From: an uncultured Bacillota bacterium
GTDB taxonomy: Bacteria; Bacillota_I; Bacilli_A; RF39; UBA660
DNA: 9,180 nt
NCBI GenBank assembly: GCA_946540075.1
Contig: CAMNHZ010000033.1
Location: 1 to 9,180, forward strand
Direction of reading: 5' to 3'
Part shown: positions 1-6,866 of the stretch, one piece after another
Position numbering within the stretch: position 1 is the stretch's first letter
Layout of the letters: each line of letters starts with the position of its first letter
Program-made: the position numbers and the translations under genes
Notes under the pieces: generated by a model
What the model saw: the letters and a program-made list of their open reading frames with translations, nothing else
What the model was told of the DNA's origin: nothing
Databases searched by the model: none

Positions 1-17
1 AAAAAACTCTATTTTTA

Positions 18-1832
18 TTATTCTTCAAACTGAGAATTATATAGTTTAGCATAAAATCCATCTTTTTTTAGTAATGTTTCATGGTTACCTTGTTCTACTA
101 TATCTCCATCATTCATAACTAATATTAAATCAGCATTCTTTATTGTTGATAATCGATGTGCGATTATAAAGCTTGTTCTTCCTTCCATAAGTTTATCCAT
201 TGCTTCTTGAATCATTATTTCAGTTCTAGTATCAACACTACTAGTAGCTTCATCTAATATTAGTATTTTAGGATTAGCTAAGATAACACGAGCAATAGTA
301 AGTAATTGTTTTTGTCCTCCAGATATATTATCAGCTTCTTCATTTAATACCATATCATATCCATCTGGTAAAGTCTTAATAAAATGATCTACACTAGCAG
401 TCTTACACGCTTCTTTTATATCATAATCACTAGCATCTAATTTACCATATCTTATATTTTCTTTAATAGTACCATTAAATAGCCATGTATCTTGTAATAC
501 CATTCCAAATAAAGATCTAATATCATCACGATTAAACTTAGTTATATCCTTACCATCTATTAGTATTCTTCCACTATTTAATTCATAAAATCTCATTAAT
601 AATTTTACAATAGTAGTTTTACCTGCTCCAGTTGGACCTACTATTGCAACTTTTTGACCATCCTTTATATTAGCACTAAAATCATTAATAATAGTTTTAT
701 TTTCATTATATCCAAATTTTACATGATCAAAAGTTACATTACCAGTAATATTTTTAATGCTTTGAGGATTTTTAACTTTAATAACTTCTTCTTCTAAATC
801 TAAAAATTCAAATACTCTTTCACTAGCAGCAACTGCAGATTGAATACTATTTATAACTTGTGATAATTGTGATATTTGATTTGTAAAGTTTCTAACATAT
901 TGAGTGAATGATAGAATGTCCCCTACTTTGATTTTATCTTTAATAACCATATATCCACCAAGAATAGTAATAATAACATATCCTAAGTTACCAATAAATC
1001 CCATTATCGGATGCATAGCAGTTGAAAGAAACTGACTCTTCCAGGCACTATCATATAAAGTATCATTTAATTCATCAAACTTAGTAATTACTTTATCTTC
1101 ACCATTAAAGGCTTTAACTATATCATAACCACCATAAACTTCTTCAATATGACCATTAACATGACCTAAATAGTTCTGTTGAATACTAAAGTATTTTTGA
1201 CTTTTCTTAATAACTCTTCCTAAAATCATCATACAAAAAGGAACAATTAATACTGAAACTATTGTCATTGGTATATTTATAGTAAGCATCATAATAATAA
1301 CACCAATTATAGTAGATACACTAGTAATAATAGTAGTAACAGATTGATTAAGAGCTTGTGATACTGTATCAATATCATTAGTAACTACTGATAGTACCTC
1401 ACCATGCGTCTTAGAATCAAAATATTTCATTGGTAATCTATTAATCTTCTCACTTAATTTATTACGTAATTTATAAGAAATATCATTAGATACCTTACTC
1501 ATAATTATTCCTTGAATAATCTGAAAAATAGAACTTACTATATATATAATAATTAGTATTATAGTAGTATTTCTTATTACAGTAAAATTAATACCACCAG
1601 TATTAGTTATCTTCTTAATTAAACCATTAAATATTTCTGTTGTAATATTACCAAGTATTTTAGGACCTACTATTGTAAAGATAGTAGATGCTATTGAAAA
1701 TAATACTACAAAGAATAATTTAATTTTATATTCACCTAAGTAAGAAATAAGTTTTTTTAAAGTTTTACCAAAGTTCTTTGCATGTTCAACTTCAGCGTTT
1801 CCACGATTTGGTCCATGTCCCATTCTAGGCAT
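18..1832 (-). CDS. ABC exporter half-transporter, catalytically intact subunit (TMD-NBD, 604 aa)
   Basis: Membrane ABC exporter half-subunit with the permease domain fused to the ATPase, probably paired with the product of the gene just upstream. Six predicted membrane helices lie at about residues 38-58, 88-112, 165-183, 187-205, 274-297 and 305-330. The nucleotide-binding domain follows: A-loop Tyr375, Walker A GPTGAGKT at 399-406, Q-loop Gln447, signature ISGGQ at 503-507, Walker B ending in Asp527 with catalytic Glu528, and H-loop His559. All catalytic residues are present. The N-terminus, rich in Gly, Arg and Pro before the first helix, is usual for this family. The ATG at 1832 has a strong site (AAGGAGGA, 1841-1848) and overlaps the upstream gene's end by 8 bp, so translation is probably coupled. 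The gene ends in tandem TAA codons, and a T-rich tail (GAGTTTTTT on the minus strand) runs into the window edge. The substrate cannot be read from sequence; multidrug or lipid export is typical of relatives. Confidence 0.95.
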   Translation of the reverse strand: MPRMGHGPNRGNAEVEHAKNFGKTLKKLISYLGEYKIKLFFVVLFSIASTIFTIVGPKILGNITTEIFNGLIKKITNTGGINFTVIRNTTIILIIIYIVSSIFQIIQGIIMSKVSNDISYKLRNKLSEKINRLPMKYFDSKTHGEVLSVVTNDIDTVSQALNQSVTTIITSVSTIIGVIIMMLTINIPMTIVSVLIVPFCMMILGRVIKKSQKYFSIQQNYLGHVNGHIEEVYGGYDIVKAFNGEDKVITKFDELNDTLYDSAWKSQFLSTAMHPIMGFIGNLGYVIITILGGYMVIKDKIKVGDILSFTQYVRNFTNQISQLSQVINSIQSAVAASERVFEFLDLEEEVIKVKNPQSIKNITGNVTFDHVKFGYNENKTIINDFSANIKDGQKVAIVGPTGAGKTTIVKLLMRFYELNSGRILIDGKDITKFNRDDIRSLFGMVLQDTWLFNGTIKENIRYGKLDASDYDIKEACKTASVDHFIKTLPDGYDMVLNEEADNISGGQKQLLTIARVILANPKILILDEATSSVDTRTEIMIQEAMDKLMEGRTSFIIAHRLSTIKNADLILVMNDGDIVEQGNHETLLKKDGFYAKLYNSQFEE

Positions 1833-4041
1833 TTTCTAACTCCTCCTTACTTAATTGTGATAAAGCAATTTCTTGATAAATTTTACAATTCTTCATTAAT
1901 TCAGAATGCTTTCCTATTCCAACTATATTACCTTCATCTAACACAATAATCTTATCAGCATTCATGATAGTTGAAATTCTTTGAGCAACTATTAAAACTG
2001 TTTTATTTTTAGTTACTTTTGATAACTCTTTTCTTAGTTTTGCATCTGTTTTAAAATCAAGTGCAGAAAAAGAATCATCAAATATGTATATATCAGGATC
2101 TTTAGCTATCGCACGAGCAATTGATAATCTTTGTTTTTGCCCTCCAGATACATTAGAACCACCTTGTGATATATCATAATCTTCTTTATCTTTTAACTTA
2201 GATACAAACTCCGTTGCTTGTGCTATATCAAGTGCTTTTTTAACACTCTTATCGGTAATTTTATCATCACCATATTTAATATTATCCTTAATAGTACCAG
2301 TAAATAAGATACCCTTTTGAGGCACAAAACCAATAGTTTTTCTTAATTTTTTAGAATCAACATCCTTTATATTTACACCATTTACTAGTATTTCACCACT
2401 GGTAACATCATAAAATCTCGGTATAAGATTTATAATAGTTGATTTACCACTACCAGTAGAACCAATAAACGCTGTTGTTTGACCTGGTTTAGCCACAAAA
2501 CTAATATCAGTAATTACATCATAATCAGCATCTGGATATCTAAATGATACATTTTTAAATTCAACTAATCCTTTTTTAGAATTATTAAATTTAGATGGAT
2601 TAGTTTTATCTTTTACAGTACTTTCTGTTTCTAATACTTCAATTATTCTTTTAGCAGATACATTAGCTCTTGGTAACATAATTGACATCATACCAATCAT
2701 TAAGAAAGCCATTATTATTTGCATAGTATATTGAATATATGCCATTATATCTCCTACTTGCATAGTACCAGCATCAACACCATGAGCTCCTTTATATACA
2801 ATTGCCACTCCAATAAAATTCATTATTAACATCATAAGTGGCATCATAAAACTCATTACTCTACTTACAAATATACTAATATTAGTTAAATCTCGATTAG
2901 CCTTATCAAATCTTTGTTCCTCATATCTTTCATTTGAAAAAGCACGAATAACAGGTAATCCTGATAATATTTCACGAGTAACTAAATTTAATTTATCAAC
3001 TAACTTTTGAATCTTATTAAATCTTGGCATTGCAATTGAAAACAAAGTAATTACTACCATAAGAATAGATAAAAGTGCAGCTGCAATAATCCAAGTCATT
3101 GAAGCATTAGTATTCATAGCTTTTATTACCCCACCAATACCTACAATCGGTGCATAAAATACTACTCTAAACAAGAATACAATTACATTTTGAACTTGTT
3201 GAACATCATTAGTTGTACGAGTTATAAGTGAAGAACTTCCATAAGATTTCATTTCATTCTTAGAAAAACTTACAACTCTTGTAAATACCTTTCTTCTTAA
3301 ATTACGAGCTAATTTAGAAGCTACTCTTGAACCAATAAGAATAGTTAATATACCATCAACTAATGATAAGAAAGCAATACCTAACATTTTTAAACCAGAT
3401 ATAAATATATAATTTATTTGAATTCTATTAGTATCTATACCTATAGTCTTATATTCACTTCTTATATATGATACTGCCCCACTATCAATAATAGAAGTAG
3501 GATACTTGTCAGTCATCTTACTTATTTGTTTTAATATCATATTTCTTTGTTCCTCAGGCATCATATTAAATGCTTGATAAATATCTACACCCTTTGGTAA
3601 ATTAAGTGATTTCATCATATCTGAATTATCACCCTTATTTACATACATATTAACAACAAGTGCTTTTGACAAATTATTATTAAGTTTATCCATATCATCT
3701 ATATTACTTTTTCTTAAATATAAATCTTCTTTTTCTAATAATGGATAATCTTTTACATACTTCTTATACTCTTTAACTGTCAATTTACTTTTTGATAATA
3801 ATCTATAATTAGATAAGATATAATCATCTTGATCAGTAAAAAGTAATGCATGTTCCATTTCTTTCTTTCTAATTACTTTAGGACTAACCTCTGTTATTCC
3901 CCCATTACTTACACCTATATTAACTATCTTAGAAGTATAATCAGGTAAAGTTAAATCAAGACCAGCTTGAATAATTAATAATAAAATTATTATTAATATT
4001 GATAAAATTGAATTTTTTAAATACTTAAATATCTTTAACAT
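1825..4041 (-). CDS. ABC exporter half-transporter with degenerate ATP site and large external loop (738 aa)
   Basis: Partner subunit of a heterodimeric ABC exporter. Residue numbers here count from the in-frame ATG at 4047, which gives 740 aa. Membrane helix 1 is at about 12-32. An unusually long hydrophilic, Lys-rich loop (about 33-208) follows and should face outside, then helices at about 213-240, 288-308, 316-340, 397-420 and 428-455. ATPase domain: Walker A GSTGSGKST 529-537, Q-loop Gln577, signature VSGGQ 633-637, Walker B Asp657. The catalytic Glu position is Asp658 and the H-loop His is Gln689, so the site using these residues is degenerate, as in BmrCD- or TM287/288-type heterodimers. 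Start choice: AAAGGA ends one base before the ATG at 4047 but about 7 bases before the ATG at 4041, so I prefer 4041 (starting MLKIFKYL). The gene has its own consensus promoter upstream, and its 3' end overlaps the partner gene by 8 bp. Confidence 0.93.
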   Translation of the reverse strand: MLKIFKYLKNSILSILIIILLLIIQAGLDLTLPDYTSKIVNIGVSNGGITEVSPKVIRKKEMEHALLFTDQDDYILSNYRLLSKSKLTVKEYKKYVKDYPLLEKEDLYLRKSNIDDMDKLNNNLSKALVVNMYVNKGDNSDMMKSLNLPKGVDIYQAFNMMPEEQRNMILKQISKMTDKYPTSIIDSGAVSYIRSEYKTIGIDTNRIQINYIFISGLKMLGIAFLSLVDGILTILIGSRVASKLARNLRRKVFTRVVSFSKNEMKSYGSSSLITRTTNDVQQVQNVIVFLFRVVFYAPIVGIGGVIKAMNTNASMTWIIAAALLSILMVVITLFSIAMPRFNKIQKLVDKLNLVTREILSGLPVIRAFSNERYEEQRFDKANRDLTNISIFVSRVMSFMMPLMMLIMNFIGVAIVYKGAHGVDAGTMQVGDIMAYIQYTMQIIMAFLMIGMMSIMLPRANVSAKRIIEVLETESTVKDKTNPSKFNNSKKGLVEFKNVSFRYPDADYDVITDISFVAKPGQTTAFIGSTGSGKSTIINLIPRFYDVTSGEILVNGVNIKDVDSKKLRKTIGFVPQKGILFTGTIKDNIKYGDDKITDKSVKKALDIAQATEFVSKLKDKEDYDISQGGSNVSGGQKQRLSIARAIAKDPDIYIFDDSFSALDFKTDAKLRKELSKVTKNKTVLIVAQRISTIMNADKIIVLDEGNIVGIGKHSELMKNCKIYQEIALSQLSKEELENA

Positions 4042-4090
4042 AAACATTCCTTTCTAATCATTATATTACTTCTATAACAATATTTTTCTT

Positions 4091-4135
4091 TCAAACTAAG
4101 ATCATAAAAAGCATTTTTATATCATTTATCTCCAT
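4091..4135 (-). other. possible 14-codon leader ORF in the exporter 5' UTR
   Basis: The stretch between the predicted transcription start (about 4147) and the exporter start can encode MEINDIKMLFMILV followed by TGA. Its middle falls on a perfect inverted repeat, ATAAAAA-TGC-TTTTTAT (4104-4120), that could form an AU-only hairpin. A GGAG a little downstream of its ATG (4129-4132) also precedes a second ATG at 4126 that stops after two codons. There is no Shine-Dalgarno site before the ATG at 4135, so translation is doubtful. I note it only because some exporter operons (such as bmrCD) use translated leaders for drug-induced control; that link is inference. Confidence 0.15.
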
Positions 4136-4153
4136 AATTTGTTGGGCTATATC

Positions 4154-4182
4154 ATTATATATTAGACCATATAACTTGTCAA
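4154..4182 (-). promoter_or_regulatory. consensus housekeeping-sigma promoter of the ABC exporter operon
   Basis: On the minus strand TTGACA (4177-4182) and TATAAT (4154-4159) are separated by exactly 17 bp, a perfect match to the consensus. Transcription should begin near 4147 and leave about 100 nt of leader before the exporter start at 4041. The promoter lies just downstream of the mreD terminator, so the exporter is a separate transcription unit. No obvious operator repeat overlaps it. Confidence 0.85.
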
Positions 4183-4191
4183 TGATACTAT

Positions 4192-4221
4192 AAAAAAACA
4201 AGTTCACCAATTAGTGAACCT
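4192..4221 (-). terminator. intrinsic terminator after mreD
   Basis: On the minus strand GTTCAC (4214-4219) pairs with GTGAAC (4202-4207) around a 6-nt loop. The stem extends by a G-U and an A-U pair to about 8 bp and is followed by TTG and a run of seven T (4192-4198). It starts about 20 bases beyond the mreD stop codon and closes that unit. Confidence 0.85.
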
Positions 4222-4239
4222 ATTAAATTTATATAAAAA

Positions 4240-4740
4240 TTAAACTGTTCTTCTTATATGATACTTATTACTAAAATATTCGGTAATTATATAAATAATA
4301 GCCATATAAACTAAATTTAATATAATTGATGAATAAAAACCTTTTAATAGTATCCAATAATTATAATTTAAATATCCTACCAATACTAATAATAAGTATA
4401 CAACTAAACGATATATTATTATTACTGATAATGATATAAATGTAACATTAACAATATGATTTGATAACCATATATTAAATAATTTAATTATGAATGCGAT
4501 AAATAAGAATATAATTGCATAAAACATAATTGTATCTGTATATGTAAGATCATATATTAATCCATATATAAATGCAACTACAAGGTATTCACTATCATTA
4601 TTATTAAAATATGGATATACTATCACTAGTGCGATAATAGTAAATAATGGTGCGAAAAAATTAGTTCCTACACTAATATAATTGGATGCAATTCCTTCTA
4701 ATAAGAATGATCCAATTAGTGTTGATAAAATTATACTCAT
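4240..4740 (-). CDS. mreD: rod-shape-determining protein MreD (166 aa)
   Basis: Small polytopic membrane protein of the elongasome, which with MreC links cytoskeletal MreB to the side-wall peptidoglycan synthases. The protein is almost wholly hydrophobic, with about five or six helices (roughly 3-18, 27-45, 51-65, 67-90, 95-120, 132-153). The segment GLIYDLTYTD at 60-69 matches the MreD pattern of a Gly-x-x-x-Asp-rich stretch before a helix, and the 166-residue length is normal. Its ATG overlaps the mreC stop as ATGA (4737-4740), so translational coupling is expected. The sequence evolves fast in this family, so the call rests on topology, this motif and the position directly after mreC. A clear terminator follows. 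A fitting but weaker alternative is another small ECF-type S-component-like protein, which the neighbour argues against. Confidence 0.85.
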   Translation of the reverse strand: MSIILSTLIGSFLLEGIASNYISVGTNFFAPLFTIIALVIVYPYFNNNDSEYLVVAFIYGLIYDLTYTDTIMFYAIIFLFIAFIIKLFNIWLSNHIVNVTFISLSVIIIYRLVVYLLLVLVGYLNYNYWILLKGFYSSIILNLVYMAIIYIITEYFSNKYHIRRTV

Positions 4741-5597
4741 TTATCTTCACTATTCCTTCTTAATAAAGTTACATATCTAATATCATCAAAGTCAGCACTA
4801 TTTTTAACTTTAACTGTTTTAGCTAAATCAAAATTATCAGTTGTAATATTTTTTACTGTTCCAACTAAAATACCACTTGGAAATATATCTCCCATTCCAG
4901 TAGTAACTACTTTACTATTTTTTTGGATTTCTGCATTACTAGATATTCCTTCTACAGTAAATACATGATTATTTCTATCATATCCAGATAATAACCCATA
5001 TATATCTCCATCTTTAGTTTGAATTTTTACACTTATTTTATTATTAACATCATCACTAGTAAGTAATTTTACTGTACAATTGAAATTAGTTACTTTAATT
5101 ACTTTACCGATAAGTCCTTCACTTACAACTACTGCCATATCTTTTTTTACACCATTATTTTTACCTTTATCAAGTGTTATGGTGTTATACCAGTATCCAA
5201 TATTACGATTAATAACAGTCGCATTTAAATATGAATCATTAGATAAACTTTTATTTAATTCTAATAATTTTTCCATTTTTTCTACTTCTGTTTCTAATTC
5301 TTGTTTTTTAGCTTCAATACTATCAGTTTCTTTTATTTTTTTCTCTAAAACTTTATATTTCTCATATAATTGTTTTTTCTCTTTTTGTTCATCTATTTTA
5401 TCACTGGTAAATTTTATTGGTGTATAAGCAATTCTACATACCAATAAAGAAGTATCTTTTATAACCTTTTCAAATGTATTTAATTTACGTGATTTAGTCA
5501 TTATATGTGTTATTGTGAAAAGAATAAAAACAATTAAAAAAACAACTATTAATATTATATATTTTCTATTTGTTCTTTTTCTACCAAAATTGTTCAT
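4737..5597 (-). CDS. mreC: rod-shape-determining protein MreC (286 aa)
   Basis: Bitopic cell-shape protein whose outer domain contacts elongation-specific penicillin-binding proteins. A short basic cytoplasmic N-terminus precedes one membrane helix (about 12-32). A charged coiled coil rich in Lys and Glu follows at about 66-118, then the two-lobed beta-domain from about 122 to 280. Family landmarks are visible: ATVINRN at 126-132, the DKGKNNGV turn at 143-150, the segment SEGLIGKVIKV at 159-169, and TTGMGDIFPSGILVGTV at 232-248. Length is typical. The ATG at 5597 is preceded by GAGGGTGAT (5601-5609) with three bases between. It lies 47 bp after radC and overlaps mreD by 4 bp. The usual mreB gene is not found between radC and mreC. 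The radC-mreC gap is AT-only in part, with a 7-bp inverted repeat at 5616-5632, but I see no good promoter there. Confidence 0.95.
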   Translation of the reverse strand: MNNFGRKRTNRKYIILIVVFLIVFILFTITHIMTKSRKLNTFEKVIKDTSLLVCRIAYTPIKFTSDKIDEQKEKKQLYEKYKVLEKKIKETDSIEAKKQELETEVEKMEKLLELNKSLSNDSYLNATVINRNIGYWYNTITLDKGKNNGVKKDMAVVVSEGLIGKVIKVTNFNCTVKLLTSDDVNNKISVKIQTKDGDIYGLLSGYDRNNHVFTVEGISSNAEIQKNSKVVTTGMGDIFPSGILVGTVKNITTDNFDLAKTVKVKNSADFDDIRYVTLLRRNSEDK

Positions 5598-5644
5598 AGA
5601 ATCACCCTCATCTTATTATATTATAAATATAATTTTTTTTAAAG

Positions 5645-6325
5645 TTAAATATCACCATTTTCGAAAAAACTGTAATAATTATTATTCCCAATAATTATAT
5701 GATCATTAATAACAACACCTAAAAATTTACCTATTTCAACAAGTTTATTAGTAATATCATAATCTTGTTTACTAGGAAGTACATTCCCACTTGGATGATT
5801 ATGAACACATATTATTGATACAGCACCACTTATATAGGCTTCTTTAAATACTTCTCTTGGATTAACTAAACTATAATTTATTGTTCCAATAAATAATAAT
5901 CTTTCTTTAATAACTTTTTTAGAATTATCTAAGTATATACAATAAAAATGTTCTTGTTTTAAATGAGATAGTCTATCATTATAATATTCATATACTACTA
6001 GAGAATTAGTTATCTTAATATCATTAAGTGTTTGTACTGAAGAATTAATTCTTTTACCTAATTCAATTGATGCAAGTATTTCACAAGCTTTAACACTACC
6101 AATTCCTTCTAATTTAGTTAATTGTTCATATGTTATATCTTTTAAATCTGATATATTTTTATATTTACTAAGTATAATATTAGCAATTTCTTTTGAACTA
6201 TATTTTTGGGTTCCAGTTTTTAATATAATTGCAAGTAATTCAGCATTACTTAAATTATTAGCACCAACTAGTTTTAATCTTTCTCTTGGTCTATCTAGTG
6301 TTGGAATATCTTTAATTTTTATCAG
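5645..6325 (-). CDS. radC: RadC-family JAMM/MPN+ protein with a CTG start (226 aa)
   Basis: RadC-like protein of disputed function, once linked to DNA repair; the fold is a JAMM metalloprotease-like domain. It begins IKIKDIPTLDRPRERL, the usual RadC opening, has a helix-hairpin-helix LEGIGSVKACEIL (about 72-84), and carries the metal-binding motif HNHPSG (175-180) with Asp188, followed by the conserved C-terminal DHIIIGNNNYYSF (208-220). The frame from the stop at 6332 to the stop at 5645 contains no ATG, GTG or TTG codon, and the internal protein has no Met. The only CTG in the frame, at 6325-6323, lies 8 bases after the strong site AGGAGGT (6334-6340) and gives exactly the family's normal N-terminus and length. 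I therefore place the start there; ATA at 6322 or ATT at 6319 are less likely alternatives. The gene overlaps the upstream SPOR-like gene by 14 bp. Confidence 0.9.
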   Translation of the reverse strand: MIKIKDIPTLDRPRERLKLVGANNLSNAELLAIILKTGTQKYSSKEIANIILSKYKNISDLKDITYEQLTKLEGIGSVKACEILASIELGKRINSSVQTLNDIKITNSLVVYEYYNDRLSHLKQEHFYCIYLDNSKKVIKERLLFIGTINYSLVNPREVFKEAYISGAVSIICVHNHPSGNVLPSKQDYDITNKLVEIGKFLGVVINDHIIIGNNNYYSFFENGDI

Positions 6326-6779
6326 TAATAACTACCTCCTTATACTTTTTTAATACATTACCAATAATAGTATCATATGAATTAGTATCATCTAATTTAA
6401 GTAATAAACTATCATATTCATTAAGTATCTTTAAAAACTCCTTGTTTTCAATCCTATACTCCTTCTCATATAGATTATACCCTAAATTCTTATAATATCC
6501 TTTTAGAATAGATAAAACTTCTCTATTACCTGTTATAGCTACATATACATAATATAAATTATTTTCATGTCTATATATATAGTAAGGAAAATTTTTAGTA
6601 CTCTCTTTCATATTAGTTTCAGTACTATAGACCCCTAATTGTAAAAAATAAACTGACTTTGATTTAATAAATGTTGTTTCTACTTTAGCACTAGCATCAT
6701 ACATATTAAATATAAATTTAGATAATAAAAACCCTACTATTAGTGCTAGTAAAAAAGGAATAACCTTTAATATCTTCAT
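6312..6779 (-). CDS. membrane-anchored SPOR-like domain protein (155 aa)
   Basis: Small envelope protein of unproven function. A basic N-terminus and one hydrophobic anchor (about residues 4-25) precede a domain at about 43-105. Its pattern YFLQLGVYSTETNMKE ... YYVYVAITGNREVLSILKGY ... LGYNLY resembles the two beta-alpha-beta halves of SPOR domains, which bind glycan strands lacking stem peptides at division sites. A charged helical tail runs to the C-terminus. I choose the ATG at 6779 because GGTGAT (6783-6788) lies three bases before it and the anchor begins at once. An upstream in-frame TTG at 6827 falls on a TTGACA box and has no ribosome site. The gene precedes radC, which begins within its last codons. 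SPOR assignment is by pattern only, and the match is moderate. Confidence 0.65.
   Translation of the reverse strand: MKILKVIPFLLALIVGFLLSKFIFNMYDASAKVETTFIKSKSVYFLQLGVYSTETNMKESTKNFPYYIYRHENNLYYVYVAITGNREVLSILKGYYKNLGYNLYEKEYRIENKEFLKILNEYDSLLLKLDDTNSYDTIIGNVLKKYKEVVITDKN
6334..6340 (-). promoter_or_regulatory. Shine-Dalgarno site that fixes the CTG start of radC
   Basis: AGGAGGT on the minus strand lies inside the last codons of the SPOR-like gene and 8 bases before the CTG at 6325. It is one of the strongest ribosome sites in the window. Without it no start for RadC could be defended, because the frame lacks the three common start codons. Confidence 0.8.
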
Positions 6780-6794
6780 AGTATCACCATTATT

Positions 6795-6827
6795 ATTATA
6801 AAGTTTTCTAAAGTCGAATATTGTCAA
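6795..6827 (-). promoter_or_regulatory. tentative promoter for the SPOR-like/radC/mreCD unit
   Basis: A perfect TTGACA (6822-6827) and a perfect TATAAT (6795-6800) occur in the 85-bp gap after the preceding gene's hairpin, on the minus strand. The spacing is 21 bp, longer than the usual 16-18, and the implied start would leave almost no leader before the ribosome site at 6783-6788. A TTTATA at 19 bp spacing is an alternative. The position suits a promoter, but the geometry does not fit well. Confidence 0.3.
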
Positions 6828-6842
6828 TATTAAGATAATAAA

Positions 6843-6866
6843 AATACTTAACTAAAGTTAAGTATT
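6843..6866 (-). terminator. hairpin over the stop of the deacetylase-like gene, weak intrinsic terminator
   Basis: AATACTTAAC (6843-6852) and GTTAAGTATT (6857-6866) form a perfect 10-bp stem with a 4-nt loop. On the minus strand it is followed at once by a short T-rich tract. It overlaps the TAA stop codon at 6865-6867. The stem is AT-rich with few G-C pairs and the T run is short, so some read-through into the SPOR-like gene is likely. Confidence 0.55.

Noticed and set aside
4042..4047. Exporter start at the ATG at 4047
   Set aside because: The AAAGGA site ends only one base before it, too close for use; the ATG two codons later is at a normal distance. This is a small uncertainty of two residues.
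5080..5427. Plus-strand open frame of 115 codons
   Set aside because: It lies wholly inside mreC on the opposite strand, has no ribosome site and reads as a Ser/Phe-rich low-complexity complement of the MreC coiled coil.
5598..5644. Terminator or promoter between radC and mreC
   Set aside because: The inverted repeat at 5616-5632 is made only of A and T with no suitable T tract, and TATAAT-like strings there lack a -35 partner.
6780..6827. Start of the SPOR-like gene at the TTG at 6827
   Set aside because: The codon coincides with a TTGACA box and lacks a ribosome site; the ATG at 6779 has GGTGAT at proper distance and begins directly with the membrane anchor.
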